A stretch of 42,768 bases of DNA from Chelativorans sp. (GCF_031180965.1 NZ_JAPSLH010000034.1:1-42768), one strand, 5' to 3'; counted from the stretch's first letter, positions 1-10,619 are shown. Program-made: numbers and translations. The notes: generated by a model not told the origin, from the letters alone.

Positions 1-388
1 TACCGATCCCTGGAGGGGGAGGTTGCCGCCGCTCTCCCGAACACCCGGTGCGCATCCGGTTCCCGCAAGAGCGATGGGACGGATTGTAAGAGGGCTGCCG
101 GGGGTGGGGATAAAAAACCGGAAGAAAAGACCAAAAAAGTGAGTGGGCCCTTGTTCTTGCTGCGGAATCTTTTTTGGGGCCGACGAATCTCATCCACGCC
201 TGATGCGGCGAGCTGAGGCAGATCATCGCCAAGAGGAACTTAGTAACCGACCCGCGCTCCACCTCACCCCGGTCGGCAGGCGTGAGGCATGCAACCGGCC
301 GCGCGGCAGGCGCATTAGGACAGGGCTGTGCAGGCGCATGGACCCGCCCGGACGGCCGCCCTGCCCTTCACCGCTGAATGGAGTCAAC
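1..388. other. Gene-free left edge
   Basis: No convincing coding sequence is visible in the first 388 bases. Frames stay open here on both strands, but their translations are Arg/Pro/Gly-rich and match no family I know. The stretch includes a purine/A-rich segment around 112-137 and is probably the upstream region of the oxygenase-like gene that starts at 389. The neighbouring gene on the left lies outside the window, so a promoter or gene end here cannot be assigned. Confidence 0.4.
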
Positions 389-1282
389 ATGCTCGCTCCG
401 ACGATCAGACGTTTCGTGTCCGCAACCGCCGGAGGACTCATGCGGCCGCCGCAGGGGATGGACTTCGACTTCACGCAGCCGCGCGGCGAGCCCGCCCTCG
501 TGCCGCCCAATTCGATCTCGTGGCGGATCTTCAAGAACCCCGTTTCGCTTTTCGTAGGCGGTGTGGCTGCCGTGATCCTCGAACTGGCCGAGCCCTCCGT
601 AAGGTCCGGCGTCTGGGAGCACAGTTCCTTTCGTCGCGACGCGGTGACACGGCTGCGCCGCACCGGATTTGCCGCGATGATGACCGTGTACGGTCCACGA
701 AGCGCTGCGGAGAGGATGATCGAGCGCGTGATGCGCATGCACGACCGTGTGCGTGGGACGACGCCGGAAGGCAGGCCATACCACGCCAACGACCAGCGGC
801 TGCTCGACTGGGTCCAGGGGACGGCACCCTACGGCTTCATTGAAGCCTATCACCGTTTTGTGCGGCCGCTCGCTGCGGATGAACGCTCGCGCGCCTTTGC
901 CGAGGGCGCCGTCGCGGCCCGGCTCTACGGGGCGCTGGGCGCGCCCGCTTCGCTACAAGAATGGCAGCGGATGCTCGCCGAGACGGAGCCAGCGCTCCAG
1001 CCCTCCGACACGATATTCGAGTTTCTCGATATCATGGGGAGCGCGCCCATCGCGCCGAGGCCATTCCGGCCGATCCAGCGCCTCCTGATCCGGGCGGCGG
1101 TGGACCTGACGCCGCCGGAACTGCGGCGAAAGCTCGGGCTCGAGGAATACGGCCTTTCAGCCATGCAGCGCAAGCTGGTGGAGACGATGGGACAGGCATC
1201 GGAAAAGCTGCCGCTCCTGACCGCCCCGCCCGCCCAGGCGTCGGTGCGGATGGGGCTCGAGCCCGACTATCTCTACCGCTGA
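389..1282 (+). CDS. MpaB/DUF2236 family oxygenase-like protein
   Basis: This encodes a 297-residue protein of the DUF2236 family, named after the fungal mycophenolate-pathway oxygenase MpaB and related to latex-clearing b-type haem proteins. The recognisable core is the stretch around residues 115-165, with YHAND, LLDWVQGT and a following Tyr-His-Arg-Phe segment, typical of bacterial members. The frame is open further upstream to 143, but that part translates to Arg/Cys-rich noise. The ATG at 389 gives the family's usual N-terminus, with an amphipathic MLAPTIRRFV start and a following SWRIFKNP segment. Bacterial members are probably haem-dependent oxygenases with unknown substrates, so the reaction is not inferred. 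The gene stands alone and converges with ssb; a short GC hairpin at 1362-1385 lies between them without a T-run. Confidence 0.75.
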   Translation: MLAPTIRRFVSATAGGLMRPPQGMDFDFTQPRGEPALVPPNSISWRIFKNPVSLFVGGVAAVILELAEPSVRSGVWEHSSFRRDAVTRLRRTGFAAMMTVYGPRSAAERMIERVMRMHDRVRGTTPEGRPYHANDQRLLDWVQGTAPYGFIEAYHRFVRPLAADERSRAFAEGAVAARLYGALGAPASLQEWQRMLAETEPALQPSDTIFEFLDIMGSAPIAPRPFRPIQRLLIRAAVDLTPPELRRKLGLEEYGLSAMQRKLVETMGQASEKLPLLTAPPAQASVRMGLEPDYLYR

Positions 1283-1453
1283 CAACGCCGAGACGACATC
1301 ACCGGCGACGCTGCGCACCACTGCCATATGCACGAGTGTCGCCGCGCCGCACGATCGGTCGCCGGCAGCCGGCGAGATCTGCCGGTGCCCGCATCGCTAT
1401 AGCCCTACGGGCCGCGGCAGGGGCCCAGTTCAAGAACGCAGCCGCTCGGCGGA

Positions 1454-1942
1454 TCAGAACGGGATCTCGTCGTCGAGGTCGCGCGAATAGCCGCTGCCAC
1501 CGCCGGTATTCTCCGCCGGGCTCGACTGGCCGAAATCGGAGCCGCGGCTTCCGCCGCTGCCATAGCCAACCTGGCCCTCGCCGCCCTGCCCGCGCGCATC
1601 CAGCATCTGCAGCTCGCCGCGGAATTTCTGCAGCACCACTTCGGTCGTATAGCGGTCCTGGCCGGACTGGTCGGTCCATTTGCGGGTCTGCAACTGACCC
1701 TCGACATAGACCTTCATGCCCTTCTTCAGATACTGCTCGGCGACCTTGGCGAGGTTGTCGTTGAAGATCACCACATTGTGCCACTCGGTCCGGTCGCGCC
1801 TTTCGCCCGTGGCGCGGTCGCGCCAGCTCTCGGACGTGGCAATCCGGAGATTGACCACCGGATCCCCCGAATTGAGCCGCCTGATTTCCGGATCGGCGCC
1901 CAGGTTGCCGATCAGGATCACCTTGTTCACGCTGCCCGCCAT
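1454..1942 (-). CDS. ssb: Single-stranded DNA-binding protein
   Basis: This encodes a 162-residue SSB, which coats single-stranded DNA in replication, repair and recombination and recruits partner proteins through its C-terminal tip. Residues 1-110 form the OB fold (start [15 protein letters not shown], then the [10 protein letters not shown] strand and [17 protein letters not shown]). A Gly/Ser-rich disordered linker follows, and the protein ends in the acidic DDEIPF peptide that binds repair and replication proteins. The ATG at 1942 is chosen because the upstream extension has no family similarity. The gene is divergent from uvrA, as in many proteobacteria. A LexA-type box lies about 155 bp upstream (2097-2111), so SOS induction is likely. 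Confidence 0.97.
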   Translation of the reverse strand: MAGSVNKVILIGNLGADPEIRRLNSGDPVVNLRIATSESWRDRATGERRDRTEWHNVVIFNDNLAKVAEQYLKKGMKVYVEGQLQTRKWTDQSGQDRYTTEVVLQKFRGELQMLDARGQGGEGQVGYGSGGSRGSDFGQSSPAENTGGGSGYSRDLDDEIPF

Positions 1943-2096
1943 GACATCACTCCACTCGTCCAAAACCTGCTCCGGAAGGCCGCCCCGGGAATACAAAGGG
2001 AGAACCGGCAGCTCCGACCGAAGCCCGATCTTATCCGACCTGCATCCGCCGCGCGCCCATGAATGAACAGGCCGCCAATCCTTCCACAATTCATTT

Positions 2097-2111
2097 GTTC
2101 TTTATTTGTTC
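2097..2111. promoter_or_regulatory. LexA (SOS) box upstream of ssb
   Basis: GTTC, seven bases (TTTATTT), GTTC. On the minus strand, toward ssb, this reads GAAC-AAATAAA-GAAC, the direct-repeat operator bound by alphaproteobacterial LexA. The 11-bp unit is extended: GAACAAATAAA is followed by GAACAAATGAA. The AT-rich spacer is typical of strong sites. It lies 155 bp upstream of the ssb start and could also act on the gene to its right. Assignment is by motif only. Confidence 0.8.
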
Positions 2112-2199
2112 TAGAGCGGAATGCGCTTCCGCGCAAGCCCTCGCCGAAAATCTCTTTGCGACGCGGATGGGCCATTGACAAGTCCGGCCGGGATTGCGA

Positions 2200-2214
2200 G
2201 AACATAAAGGGAAC
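2200..2214. promoter_or_regulatory. LexA (SOS) box before the MazG-like gene
   Basis: GAAC, seven bases (ATAAAGG), GAAC: a second exact match to the alphaproteobacterial LexA direct repeat. It ends 10 bp before the ATG at 2225. A TTGACA hexamer at 2175-2180 sits 19 bp upstream of the box, so the site would cover the expected -10/start region of a promoter reading rightward. This placement suggests direct LexA repression of the broken MazG-like gene. Confidence 0.72.
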
Positions 2215-2224
2215 ATCTGTGGTG

Positions 2225-2737
2225 ATGCCCATCCTGGGCGATCTGAAGGCGCAGTTCAAGGAGGCTTCTGCACGGTATGCGGCGGCCAATGGGCTGGAGC
2301 GTGATGCCGGCTGGTTCATGCTGAAGATGCATGAGGAAATCGGCGAACTTACGCAGGCCTGGAACAGGTTTCGTGGACGCGGGGCGAAGGGAGGGATGGT
2401 CGGAAAGCGAACCGGCGAGGGCCATGGCGGATGAAACAGCGGATCTGCTTGGCCATGTCCTGCTGTTCGCCGGGCACAACAAACTCGATCTCGTCTCGGC
2501 AACTGAAAGAAGTGGCGTTTTCGGCCGGAGGGAGCATCGCACCTGAAGGAAGCATTGCACCGGGAGGGAGCGTCGCATGGAAGGGAGCGGCGTCGCATAG
2601 GTGCGGCAGAAGCGGCCGCAGGCTCAGTCACGGAGTGGCCCTGCCGTCACCTGTTTCCCGGACGCGCAGGGCCTTGCTTCTTCCGGGCGAGCGCCCGGTC
2701 AGTCGATCGGACGTGTGATCTTCACCGTCCGCAATGA
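2225..2737 (+). pseudogene. MazG-like nucleotide pyrophosphohydrolase, frame-broken
   Basis: MazG-type enzymes hydrolyse (d)NTPs to monophosphates and act as house-cleaning enzymes on a four-helix metal-binding fold. The ATG at 2225 opens a frame containing the first metal motif, EEIGEL (E-E-x-x-E). This frame stops at 2434. The second motif, DETADLLGHVLLFA (E-x-x-D), lies in the next frame. Removing one G from the GGGG run at 2381-2384 joins the two halves with family-like sequence (GRGRREGWSESE). A second shift near 2508-2512 returns to the first frame: adding one A turns ERSGVF into the family ending ERKWRF. That frame then stays open through an 18-bp tandem repeat to a TGA at 2737. The two lesions cancel each other in frame. 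It is either a decayed gene or carries two homopolymer sequencing errors. Where the protein truly ended is uncertain. Confidence 0.72.
2527..2600. repeat. Degenerate 18-bp tandem repeat
   Basis: Three 18-bp units (2527-2544, 2545-2562, 2563-2580) follow the pattern GGAGGGAGC-R-TYGCAYSK. A fourth, 20-bp unit lies at 2581-2600 with a two-base insertion. The unit length is a multiple of three, so a reading frame through it would gain six-residue repeats. It lies at the 3' end of the broken MazG-like gene and may reflect slippage after selection was lost. Confidence 0.65.
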
Positions 2738-3307
2738 TGGTCGAATTGTCTTCTGCAGCCGGCCGGTCCTGACACGTGTCCGCCAGGGTACCGCGAACCC
2801 TCCGCCATCCGCTCCGTTAAGGACCGGCGGGAGGACGGCGCGCGAAAGCCGCGTCAGCCCAGTGCCGGCTGTGGCCCCACACCGGCGGTGGAGCCGCTCG
2901 AACAGTCCGGTGGAGTCATGCCTCCCTCCCTTGATCTGTCGCTCCAATGCCGAACCGGCGAGTCCTCGAACGGCCCGTTCTCGGAGGCGCCCGGACGACA
3001 GTCGGATTCTGCTCCTCGGCGTCTCCGGCGTCAAGCGCTCCCGGCGCATAAAGATGAAATGTGATCGGAGGCACGCACGTGGGGGCCATTCGGCAGGGCA
3101 CCAGATGTCAGGAGCCTGTTCGCTCTATGTTCGTTCCGCTTGCTCTTGTCCGGAAAAGCTGGAAAAGGTGGAAAGGGCCGTCCCGGGATCGGCCCGGCGG
3201 CGAGATGCGGGCGCGCCATCGATAATCCGGCTCGCATTTCCTATATCAGGGAGTGGTCAGCCATGTCGCCGGCCATTCCAGCTATTTTCAGAAGGCAGCG
3301 ACGGGGC
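2738..3307. other. Gene-free uvrA upstream region
   Basis: I find no supported gene in this 570-bp stretch. Open frames cross it, but their translations are Arg/Ser/Pro-rich without family features. It contains a 10-bp palindrome, GACACGTGTC, at 2771-2780 and the LexA-type box at 3118-3132. A TATATC element at 3241-3246 is followed by a possible ribosome binding site (CAGGGAG) just before the ATG at 3262. The real uvrA transcript probably starts between the LexA box and 3262. Confidence 0.5.
3118..3132. promoter_or_regulatory. LexA (SOS) box upstream of uvrA
   Basis: GTTC, seven bases (GCTCTAT), GTTC, again with the exact 7-base spacer of the alphaproteobacterial LexA operator. A further GTTC follows directly (3133-3136). 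It lies 130-176 bp before the two candidate uvrA starts. uvrA is a standard member of the SOS regulon in this class, which supports the call. Confidence 0.75.
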
Positions 3308-6229
<2,922 letters not shown>

Positions 6230-6258
6230 TGCTTCCATCTCTTGGTAGGCTGTACATC

Positions 6259-7374
6259 ATGCAGCCAATGCGGATACTTGCATCCACGGCGGTCGTGCTG
6301 GCGTTGTTCGGCATAAGCTGCCGGGCTTGGGCCGATGGTGCCGAAGCCCGGAGGGATACCGTTGCCTCGCCGCAGGCTTACGTGGATCAATTCATCAGGA
6401 AGGATGTCGAGACCTGCTTTAGCGAGCTCGCTTTGAGCCTCGCTCGCATTGAAGGCAAGCAAGAGGTTTCCGGCTCTGCATTGCTGCGGCGCGCGATTGT
6501 CTTGATCGACGGGTCCGGATCCATGGCCGGCCAAGTTGATGGTCGCAGCAAGCTCGACCTCGCCCGCCAGGCCGCGCGAAACTTTGTCGACTCCCTGCCG
6601 GCCGACGTCGAGGCTTCGTTGGTCGTCTTCGGTCAGCAGGGGGACAATACTCAAGCCGGCAAGGAACAATCCTGCTCCGCCGTCGATACGCTGGTCCCGA
6701 TGACTAGCGATCGGGCCGAGGTGGTCGCATCCCTGGACAAAGTCCAGGCCGTGGGTTGGACTCCACTGGCTGCGGCCATCGAGCACGCGCGACAGATACT
6801 CCAGAATTCATCCACCGTTGGCGAGCAGGTCATCTATGTCGTCTCAGACGGGGAGGAGACCTGCGGTGGTGATCCCGTGGAAATGGCACGACAGGCTCAC
6901 CAGGGGCAAACCCGCGCCATCGTGAACATTGTCGGGTTCGGACTGCCGGCGAAGGAGGCCGCCGCCTTGCAGTCCGTCGCAACGGCTGGGGGCGGCACAT
7001 TTGTCGACGTGCACAGCAAGCGCGCGTTCGATCAAGCCATGGCAGCGGTCCAAGAAGCCAACCGGCGGGCCGGTAATGCGGTCAGGGCAGCCAGTGTTGT
7101 TAGCTCCAATGCGCTTGGTACGGCGGAGGCCGTCAGCCGCGCCAATCTCTGCATCAGCGATATCGTCAGCGACGAAAGCAACCGGATGAGCGACAATCTA
7201 TCCGCCCGTGCGAACCGTGGCGAACCCGTGCCCTACATGGGCGAAGCTCTATCCTTGCTGCAGGCCCGCCACAAGGAACTGAACGCCCGGGTGAAAGCAT
7301 TCTCGGAGCGCCTCGGTGCCGCCGAGCGCAATGCACGTACGAGGATCAACAGAGCCGAGGATGCGGCTCAGTAG
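6259..7374 (+). CDS. Secreted von Willebrand factor A domain protein
   Basis: This encodes a 371-residue protein with a cleavable signal peptide: MRILAST, a hydrophobic core, then AWA at 23-25. A Cys at 21 is in a poor lipobox. A vWA domain spans roughly residues 77-260. Its MIDAS metal site is visible as D84-G-S86-G-S88, the Thr in GWTPLAAAI, and the Asp in VVSDGEETCGG. The C-terminal 90 residues are helical and charged, probably coiled-coil (RHKELNARVKAF, ERLGAAERNARTR). Several Cys residues (53, in QSCSA, TCGG and NLCIS) could form periplasmic disulfides. I do not recognise a specific function; vWA domains usually mediate metal-dependent protein binding. The composition is less GC-biased than its neighbours, hinting at separate acquisition. 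Longer starts at 6226/6229 overlap the uvrA stop, but 6259 begins the signal peptide cleanly and has GGTAGG upstream. Confidence 0.8.
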   Translation: MQPMRILASTAVVLALFGISCRAWADGAEARRDTVASPQAYVDQFIRKDVETCFSELALSLARIEGKQEVSGSALLRRAIVLIDGSGSMAGQVDGRSKLDLARQAARNFVDSLPADVEASLVVFGQQGDNTQAGKEQSCSAVDTLVPMTSDRAEVVASLDKVQAVGWTPLAAAIEHARQILQNSSTVGEQVIYVVSDGEETCGGDPVEMARQAHQGQTRAIVNIVGFGLPAKEAAALQSVATAGGGTFVDVHSKRAFDQAMAAVQEANRRAGNAVRAASVVSSNALGTAEAVSRANLCISDIVSDESNRMSDNLSARANRGEPVPYMGEALSLLQARHKELNARVKAFSERLGAAERNARTRINRAEDAAQ

Positions 7375-7722
7375 GCATCGCTCACAACATTAGTCCACCT
7401 TTAGGCCGCCTTTCGCTGCAGTGATCTCCTTGCACATTGTAAGCATCCGCTGTTGGCGAGCGCCTATGGGTGTTCAGGCATCAACCCGAACGTCGGCAAT
7501 TGGCGGCGAGGTCGGTGGAGGCCCCTATCTCCCCCTTTGCGGGGAGAAAGCAGAATCAACATCTTGGCAAAGCCAAGTGTTCGATTTTGCAAGAGGGGAT
7601 CGGGATGCAGTTTCCCGCCTTCGGAGACGCGGCGACCGCTGCTGTCAGGAGCCGACGCTTACCGGGTGGACAAAGCAACTAGGCGGACGCATTTTCGGCG
7701 CGTGAACGCGAGGAGCGATGAG
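7375..7722. other. Gene-free stretch with two hairpins
   Basis: No supported gene. A perfect 7-bp stem lies at 7528-7547 (TCTCCCC, 6-base loop, GGGGAGA), and a second hairpin at 7563-7577 (CTTGGC-AAA-GCCAAG). Closely spaced palindromes of this sort, around a CCCC...GGGG core, resemble the dispersed intergenic repeats of Rhizobiales genomes, but one copy cannot prove that. The stretch ends with the AGGAG ribosome binding site (7711-7715) of the DUF72 gene. Confidence 0.5.
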
Positions 7723-8523
7723 ATGCAGTCAGGCACCATCCGCGCCGGCATCGGCGGCTGGACCTTCGAGCCTTGGGAGGGGACCTTCTACCCGGACGAC
7801 CTGCCGAAGAAGCGGCAGCTCGAATATGCGAGCCGCCAGATGCCGACCATCGAGATCAACGGCACCTATTATTCGACCTTCAAGCCGGACACCTATGCAA
7901 AATGGGCCGCCGAGACGCCCGACGGCTTCGTCTTTTCGCTGAAGGCGATCCGCTTCGCCACCAATCGCCGGGTCTTGGGGGAAGCTGGCGAGTCGATTTC
8001 CCGCTTCCTCGAGTCCGGACCTGCGGCGCTCGGCGAAAAGCTCGGCCCCATCGTCTGGCAGTTCGCGCCCACCAAGAAATTCGATCCGCAGGATTTCGAG
8101 GCGTTCCTGAAACTGCTTCCTGAGAAGCAGGATAGCGTGCGGCTGCGCCATGTGCTGGAGGTGCGGCACCCCTCCTTCGTCGTGCCGGAATTCGCGGCCC
8201 TTGCGCGCAAATATGGCGTTGCCATCTGCTACGCCCACCACTTCACCTATCCGGAAATCGCCGACGTGACCGCCGATTTCGTCTATGCGCGGCTGCAACG
8301 CGGGGAGGATTCCGTCCCGACCGCTTACCCGCCCGCCGAGCTCGATGCCTGGGCGGAGCGGGCGAAGGCCTGGACCAAGGGCGGCATGCCCGGCGACCTG
8401 CCGCTCGCCGACGGGACGGCGAAGATCGAAGCCAGGCCGCGCGACGTCTTCGTCTATTTCATCCATGAGGGGAAGATCCGGGCACCCCACGCGGCGCGCG
8501 CCTTCATGGAGCGGGTGGGGTAG
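7723..8523 (+). CDS. DUF72 (YecE-like) family protein
   Basis: This encodes a 266-residue member of the DUF72/YecE family, a TIM-barrel-like fold of unknown biochemical role found across bacteria. Family features include the N-terminal IGGWTFEPWEGTFYP, the segment TIEINGTYYSTFKPDTYAKWA, PDGFVFSLKA, LGPIVWQFAPTKKFD, the LEVRHPSF motif and a late DFVYARLQRG. The ATG at 7723 is preceded by AGGAG at 7 bases and starts right at the conserved region; the open frame upstream to 7453 is not family-like. It converges with lpxB, whose stop is only 9 bp away. The family is sometimes linked to Fe-S or nucleic-acid metabolism, but nothing here decides this. Confidence 0.88.
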   Translation: MQSGTIRAGIGGWTFEPWEGTFYPDDLPKKRQLEYASRQMPTIEINGTYYSTFKPDTYAKWAAETPDGFVFSLKAIRFATNRRVLGEAGESISRFLESGPAALGEKLGPIVWQFAPTKKFDPQDFEAFLKLLPEKQDSVRLRHVLEVRHPSFVVPEFAALARKYGVAICYAHHFTYPEIADVTADFVYARLQRGEDSVPTAYPPAELDAWAERAKAWTKGGMPGDLPLADGTAKIEARPRDVFVYFIHEGKIRAPHAARAFMERVG

Positions 8524-8532
8524 ACCGCCGCC

Positions 8533-9717
8533 TCAGCCTGGTCCGCGCTTCCCGGCGATCTCGCGCAGCACGACCTCGGCCGCGATCTCGCCTGCGGGTC
8601 TTGGCGTGGCAAGGGCCTGCGCCACCTCCGCAAAGCCCTCGCGCTGCGCCTGGCGCGTCGGCGTGTCGGCCCAGAGGCGCGGCAACAGCCGCGCGAGATA
8701 GACGGGGCGGACGAATTCATTGATCAGCTCCGGCACCACCGGCCAGCCGGCGATCAGGTTGGGCAGCGAGGCCGACCAGGCCGTGATCAGCAGGCGGCCG
8801 ACCGCCGTGCCCAGCGCATCCGTCTTGTAGACGCTGACAAAGGGCACGCGGGCAAGCGCCAGTTCCAACGCCACGGTCCCCGAACAGGCCAGCGCCACAT
8901 CCGCCTCGGCGAAGGCCGACCATTTCCGCGCTCTGTCGAGAATGATCTCGGGCCGCACGGGCCAATCCCGCACCGCCTCCTGCACCAGCGGAGCGACATG
9001 GGGAACGGTGGGCAGCAGCACGTCGAATTCGTGCCCGGCGCTCTTCAGCTCCGCCACGGTTTCCCCGAACGGGCCGATCAGGCGCCGCACCTCTCCCTTG
9101 CGCGATCCCGGCAGAAGCAGGAGCTTCCTCCGTGCCCCCTGCCCTTGCGGTGTCCTCGCTAACTGCGCCTGCGCCGCCGCGGCCATGTCGGGGTCGCTCG
9201 TAAGCCGGTGGCCAACAAAGGTGCCGGGCGGCCCGCCCAGGCGGCGAAGCTCTTCCGGCTCGAAGGGCAGAAGGCAGAGCACGTGGTCCACATAGGGGCG
9301 CATGGCCGCAGCCCGACCGGAGCGCCACGCCCATATGCTCGGGCTGACATAGTGGACGATAGGGATCGAGGGATCGGCCGCCCTCACCTTCCTTGCCACG
9401 CGCAGGCCGAAATCGGGGCTGTCGATCGTCACCAGGCAATCGGGCCGTGCGGCCGTGATCGCGGCCGCCGCCTGGCCGATGCGCCGCAGGAGCCGAGGCA
9501 GGTCGCGCAACACCGCCGAGATGCCCATGAGGGCGATATCATCGGCGTTGAACAGGGAGTTCAGGCCGAGCTGTTCAAGGTTGCGTCCGCCGACGCCGAC
9601 AAGCTCCATCTTGCGGCCGGTCTGCCGGGCGAGCGCCTCGACCAGGTCGGCGCCCAGAAGATCGCCCGACTCCTCGCCGCCGATGACGGCAATGCGCAGC
9701 GGCCGCTCCTCCGTCAT
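8533..9717 (-). CDS. lpxB: Lipid-A-disaccharide synthase
   Basis: This encodes a 394-residue LpxB, the family-19 glycosyltransferase that joins UDP-2,3-diacylglucosamine to lipid X to form the lipid A disaccharide at the inner membrane. Visible family features are the N-terminal GEESGDLLGADLVEAL, the segment DSPDFGLRVA, HYVSPSIWAW, the LLPGSRKGEVRRL motif of the donor-binding half, and CSGTVALELAL near the C-terminus. The ATG at 9717 sits inside the lpxI stop (ATGA), so the two are translationally coupled. It is the last gene of the long minus-strand run that begins at rpsB, and it supplies the step right after LpxI. Confidence 0.97.
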   Translation of the reverse strand: MTEERPLRIAVIGGEESGDLLGADLVEALARQTGRKMELVGVGGRNLEQLGLNSLFNADDIALMGISAVLRDLPRLLRRIGQAAAAITAARPDCLVTIDSPDFGLRVARKVRAADPSIPIVHYVSPSIWAWRSGRAAAMRPYVDHVLCLLPFEPEELRRLGGPPGTFVGHRLTSDPDMAAAAQAQLARTPQGQGARRKLLLLPGSRKGEVRRLIGPFGETVAELKSAGHEFDVLLPTVPHVAPLVQEAVRDWPVRPEIILDRARKWSAFAEADVALACSGTVALELALARVPFVSVYKTDALGTAVGRLLITAWSASLPNLIAGWPVVPELINEFVRPVYLARLLPRLWADTPTRQAQREGFAEVAQALATPRPAGEIAAEVVLREIAGKRGPG

Positions 9718-10619
9718 TCTTCCCGCCCCGCTGGAAAGCCGAGGATGAACAGCCCTAGCGCATCGGCGCGCCGCACGGTCTCGCCGCTCTGCAGGACGAG
9801 GCTCCGCTCCGCTTCCACTGCAATGCCCGCGAGCCCGGCCGCATGGGCGGCGGTAACCGTCTGCGGCCCTATCGTAGGCAGATCGACGCGCAATTCCTGC
9901 CCCGGCTTGGAGCATTTCACGAGAACGCCGCCGGTCTTTCCGGCAAGCCGCCCGTGCGAACGCAGCGTTTCGGCGCGACGGAGGAGACCGTCGGTGCCGT
10001 CGATATCCTCGAGGGCGATCGCGCGGCCGCCGACGGCGACCGCCGCCTGCCCGATATCGAGCCTTCCGATGGCCCGGGCCGCGGCGAGCGCGGCGGCGAT
10101 ATCCCGCTCGTCCCGGCGCGCCGGCGCGGCCCTGGTCAGCAGCCCCTGCGGCGCAAGAAGCTCGGGCACGACGTCGTGAACGCCGACAAGGCGGATTCCA
10201 TAAGACCCGATGACAGCGGTGATCGCCCGCAGCAAGCCGTCGTCGCCGCTTGCATAACCGGCGACCAGGCGGGGCAGGTGCAGCAATATCCGGGGGCTGT
10301 AGCGGAGCGTGCTCAATGGCGGGCGCCTGGCCACCCCGCCCGCCAGGACGACATGGGTCACACCCTGCCGCTTCAGCATCGACAGGACCTTGCCGAGTTC
10401 CTCATGCGTGACGGTCTGAAAGTCATAGCGCTCCGGGTCTTCCCCGATGTCCGCCTCGCCGGCAATGGCGACCACCAGCGGCCGGTGTCCGGATCCGATG
10501 AGCCCGTCGATCACTTCCCTGGGCAGGAGCCCGCTTCCGGCGAGCACCGCGATGCGATCCGCCTCGCCGAGCGCAATCGCTTCACGGCCGTCAATCGCCG
10601 CCGGGGTCATCGTCCTCAT
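9714..10619 (-). CDS. lpxI: UDP-2,3-diacylglucosamine pyrophosphatase LpxI
   Basis: This encodes a 301-residue LpxI (DUF1009), which hydrolyses UDP-2,3-diacylglucosamine to lipid X and UMP. It replaces the unrelated metallophosphatase LpxH in alphaproteobacteria and uses a different bond cleavage. Family features are the N-terminal VLAGSGLLPREV, the segment THVVLAGGVARRP, LHLPRLVAGYASGDDGLLRA, and the C-terminal GGVLVKCSKPGQELRVDLPT with the catalytic-region Asp. It lies between lpxA and lpxB, exactly where this activity is needed. The start is uncertain: ATG 10619 or ATG 10610, the latter with GAGG just upstream. Either start lies inside the lpxA 3' end (29- or 20-bp overlap). The stop overlaps the lpxB start. 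Confidence 0.95.
   Translation of the reverse strand: MRTMTPAAIDGREAIALGEADRIAVLAGSGLLPREVIDGLIGSGHRPLVVAIAGEADIGEDPERYDFQTVTHEELGKVLSMLKRQGVTHVVLAGGVARRPPLSTLRYSPRILLHLPRLVAGYASGDDGLLRAITAVIGSYGIRLVGVHDVVPELLAPQGLLTRAAPARRDERDIAAALAAARAIGRLDIGQAAVAVGGRAIALEDIDGTDGLLRRAETLRSHGRLAGKTGGVLVKCSKPGQELRVDLPTIGPQTVTAAHAAGLAGIAVEAERSLVLQSGETVRRADALGLFILGFPAGREE

Noticed and set aside
1362-1385. Hairpin between the oxygenase-like gene and ssb as a terminator
   Set aside because: A 7-bp stem with a 10-base loop and no T-run on either side; could be chance in GC-rich DNA.
2771-2780. Palindrome GACACGTGTC
   Set aside because: A 10-bp palindrome can occur by chance in a 570-bp GC-rich gap, and no second copy or partner site is visible.
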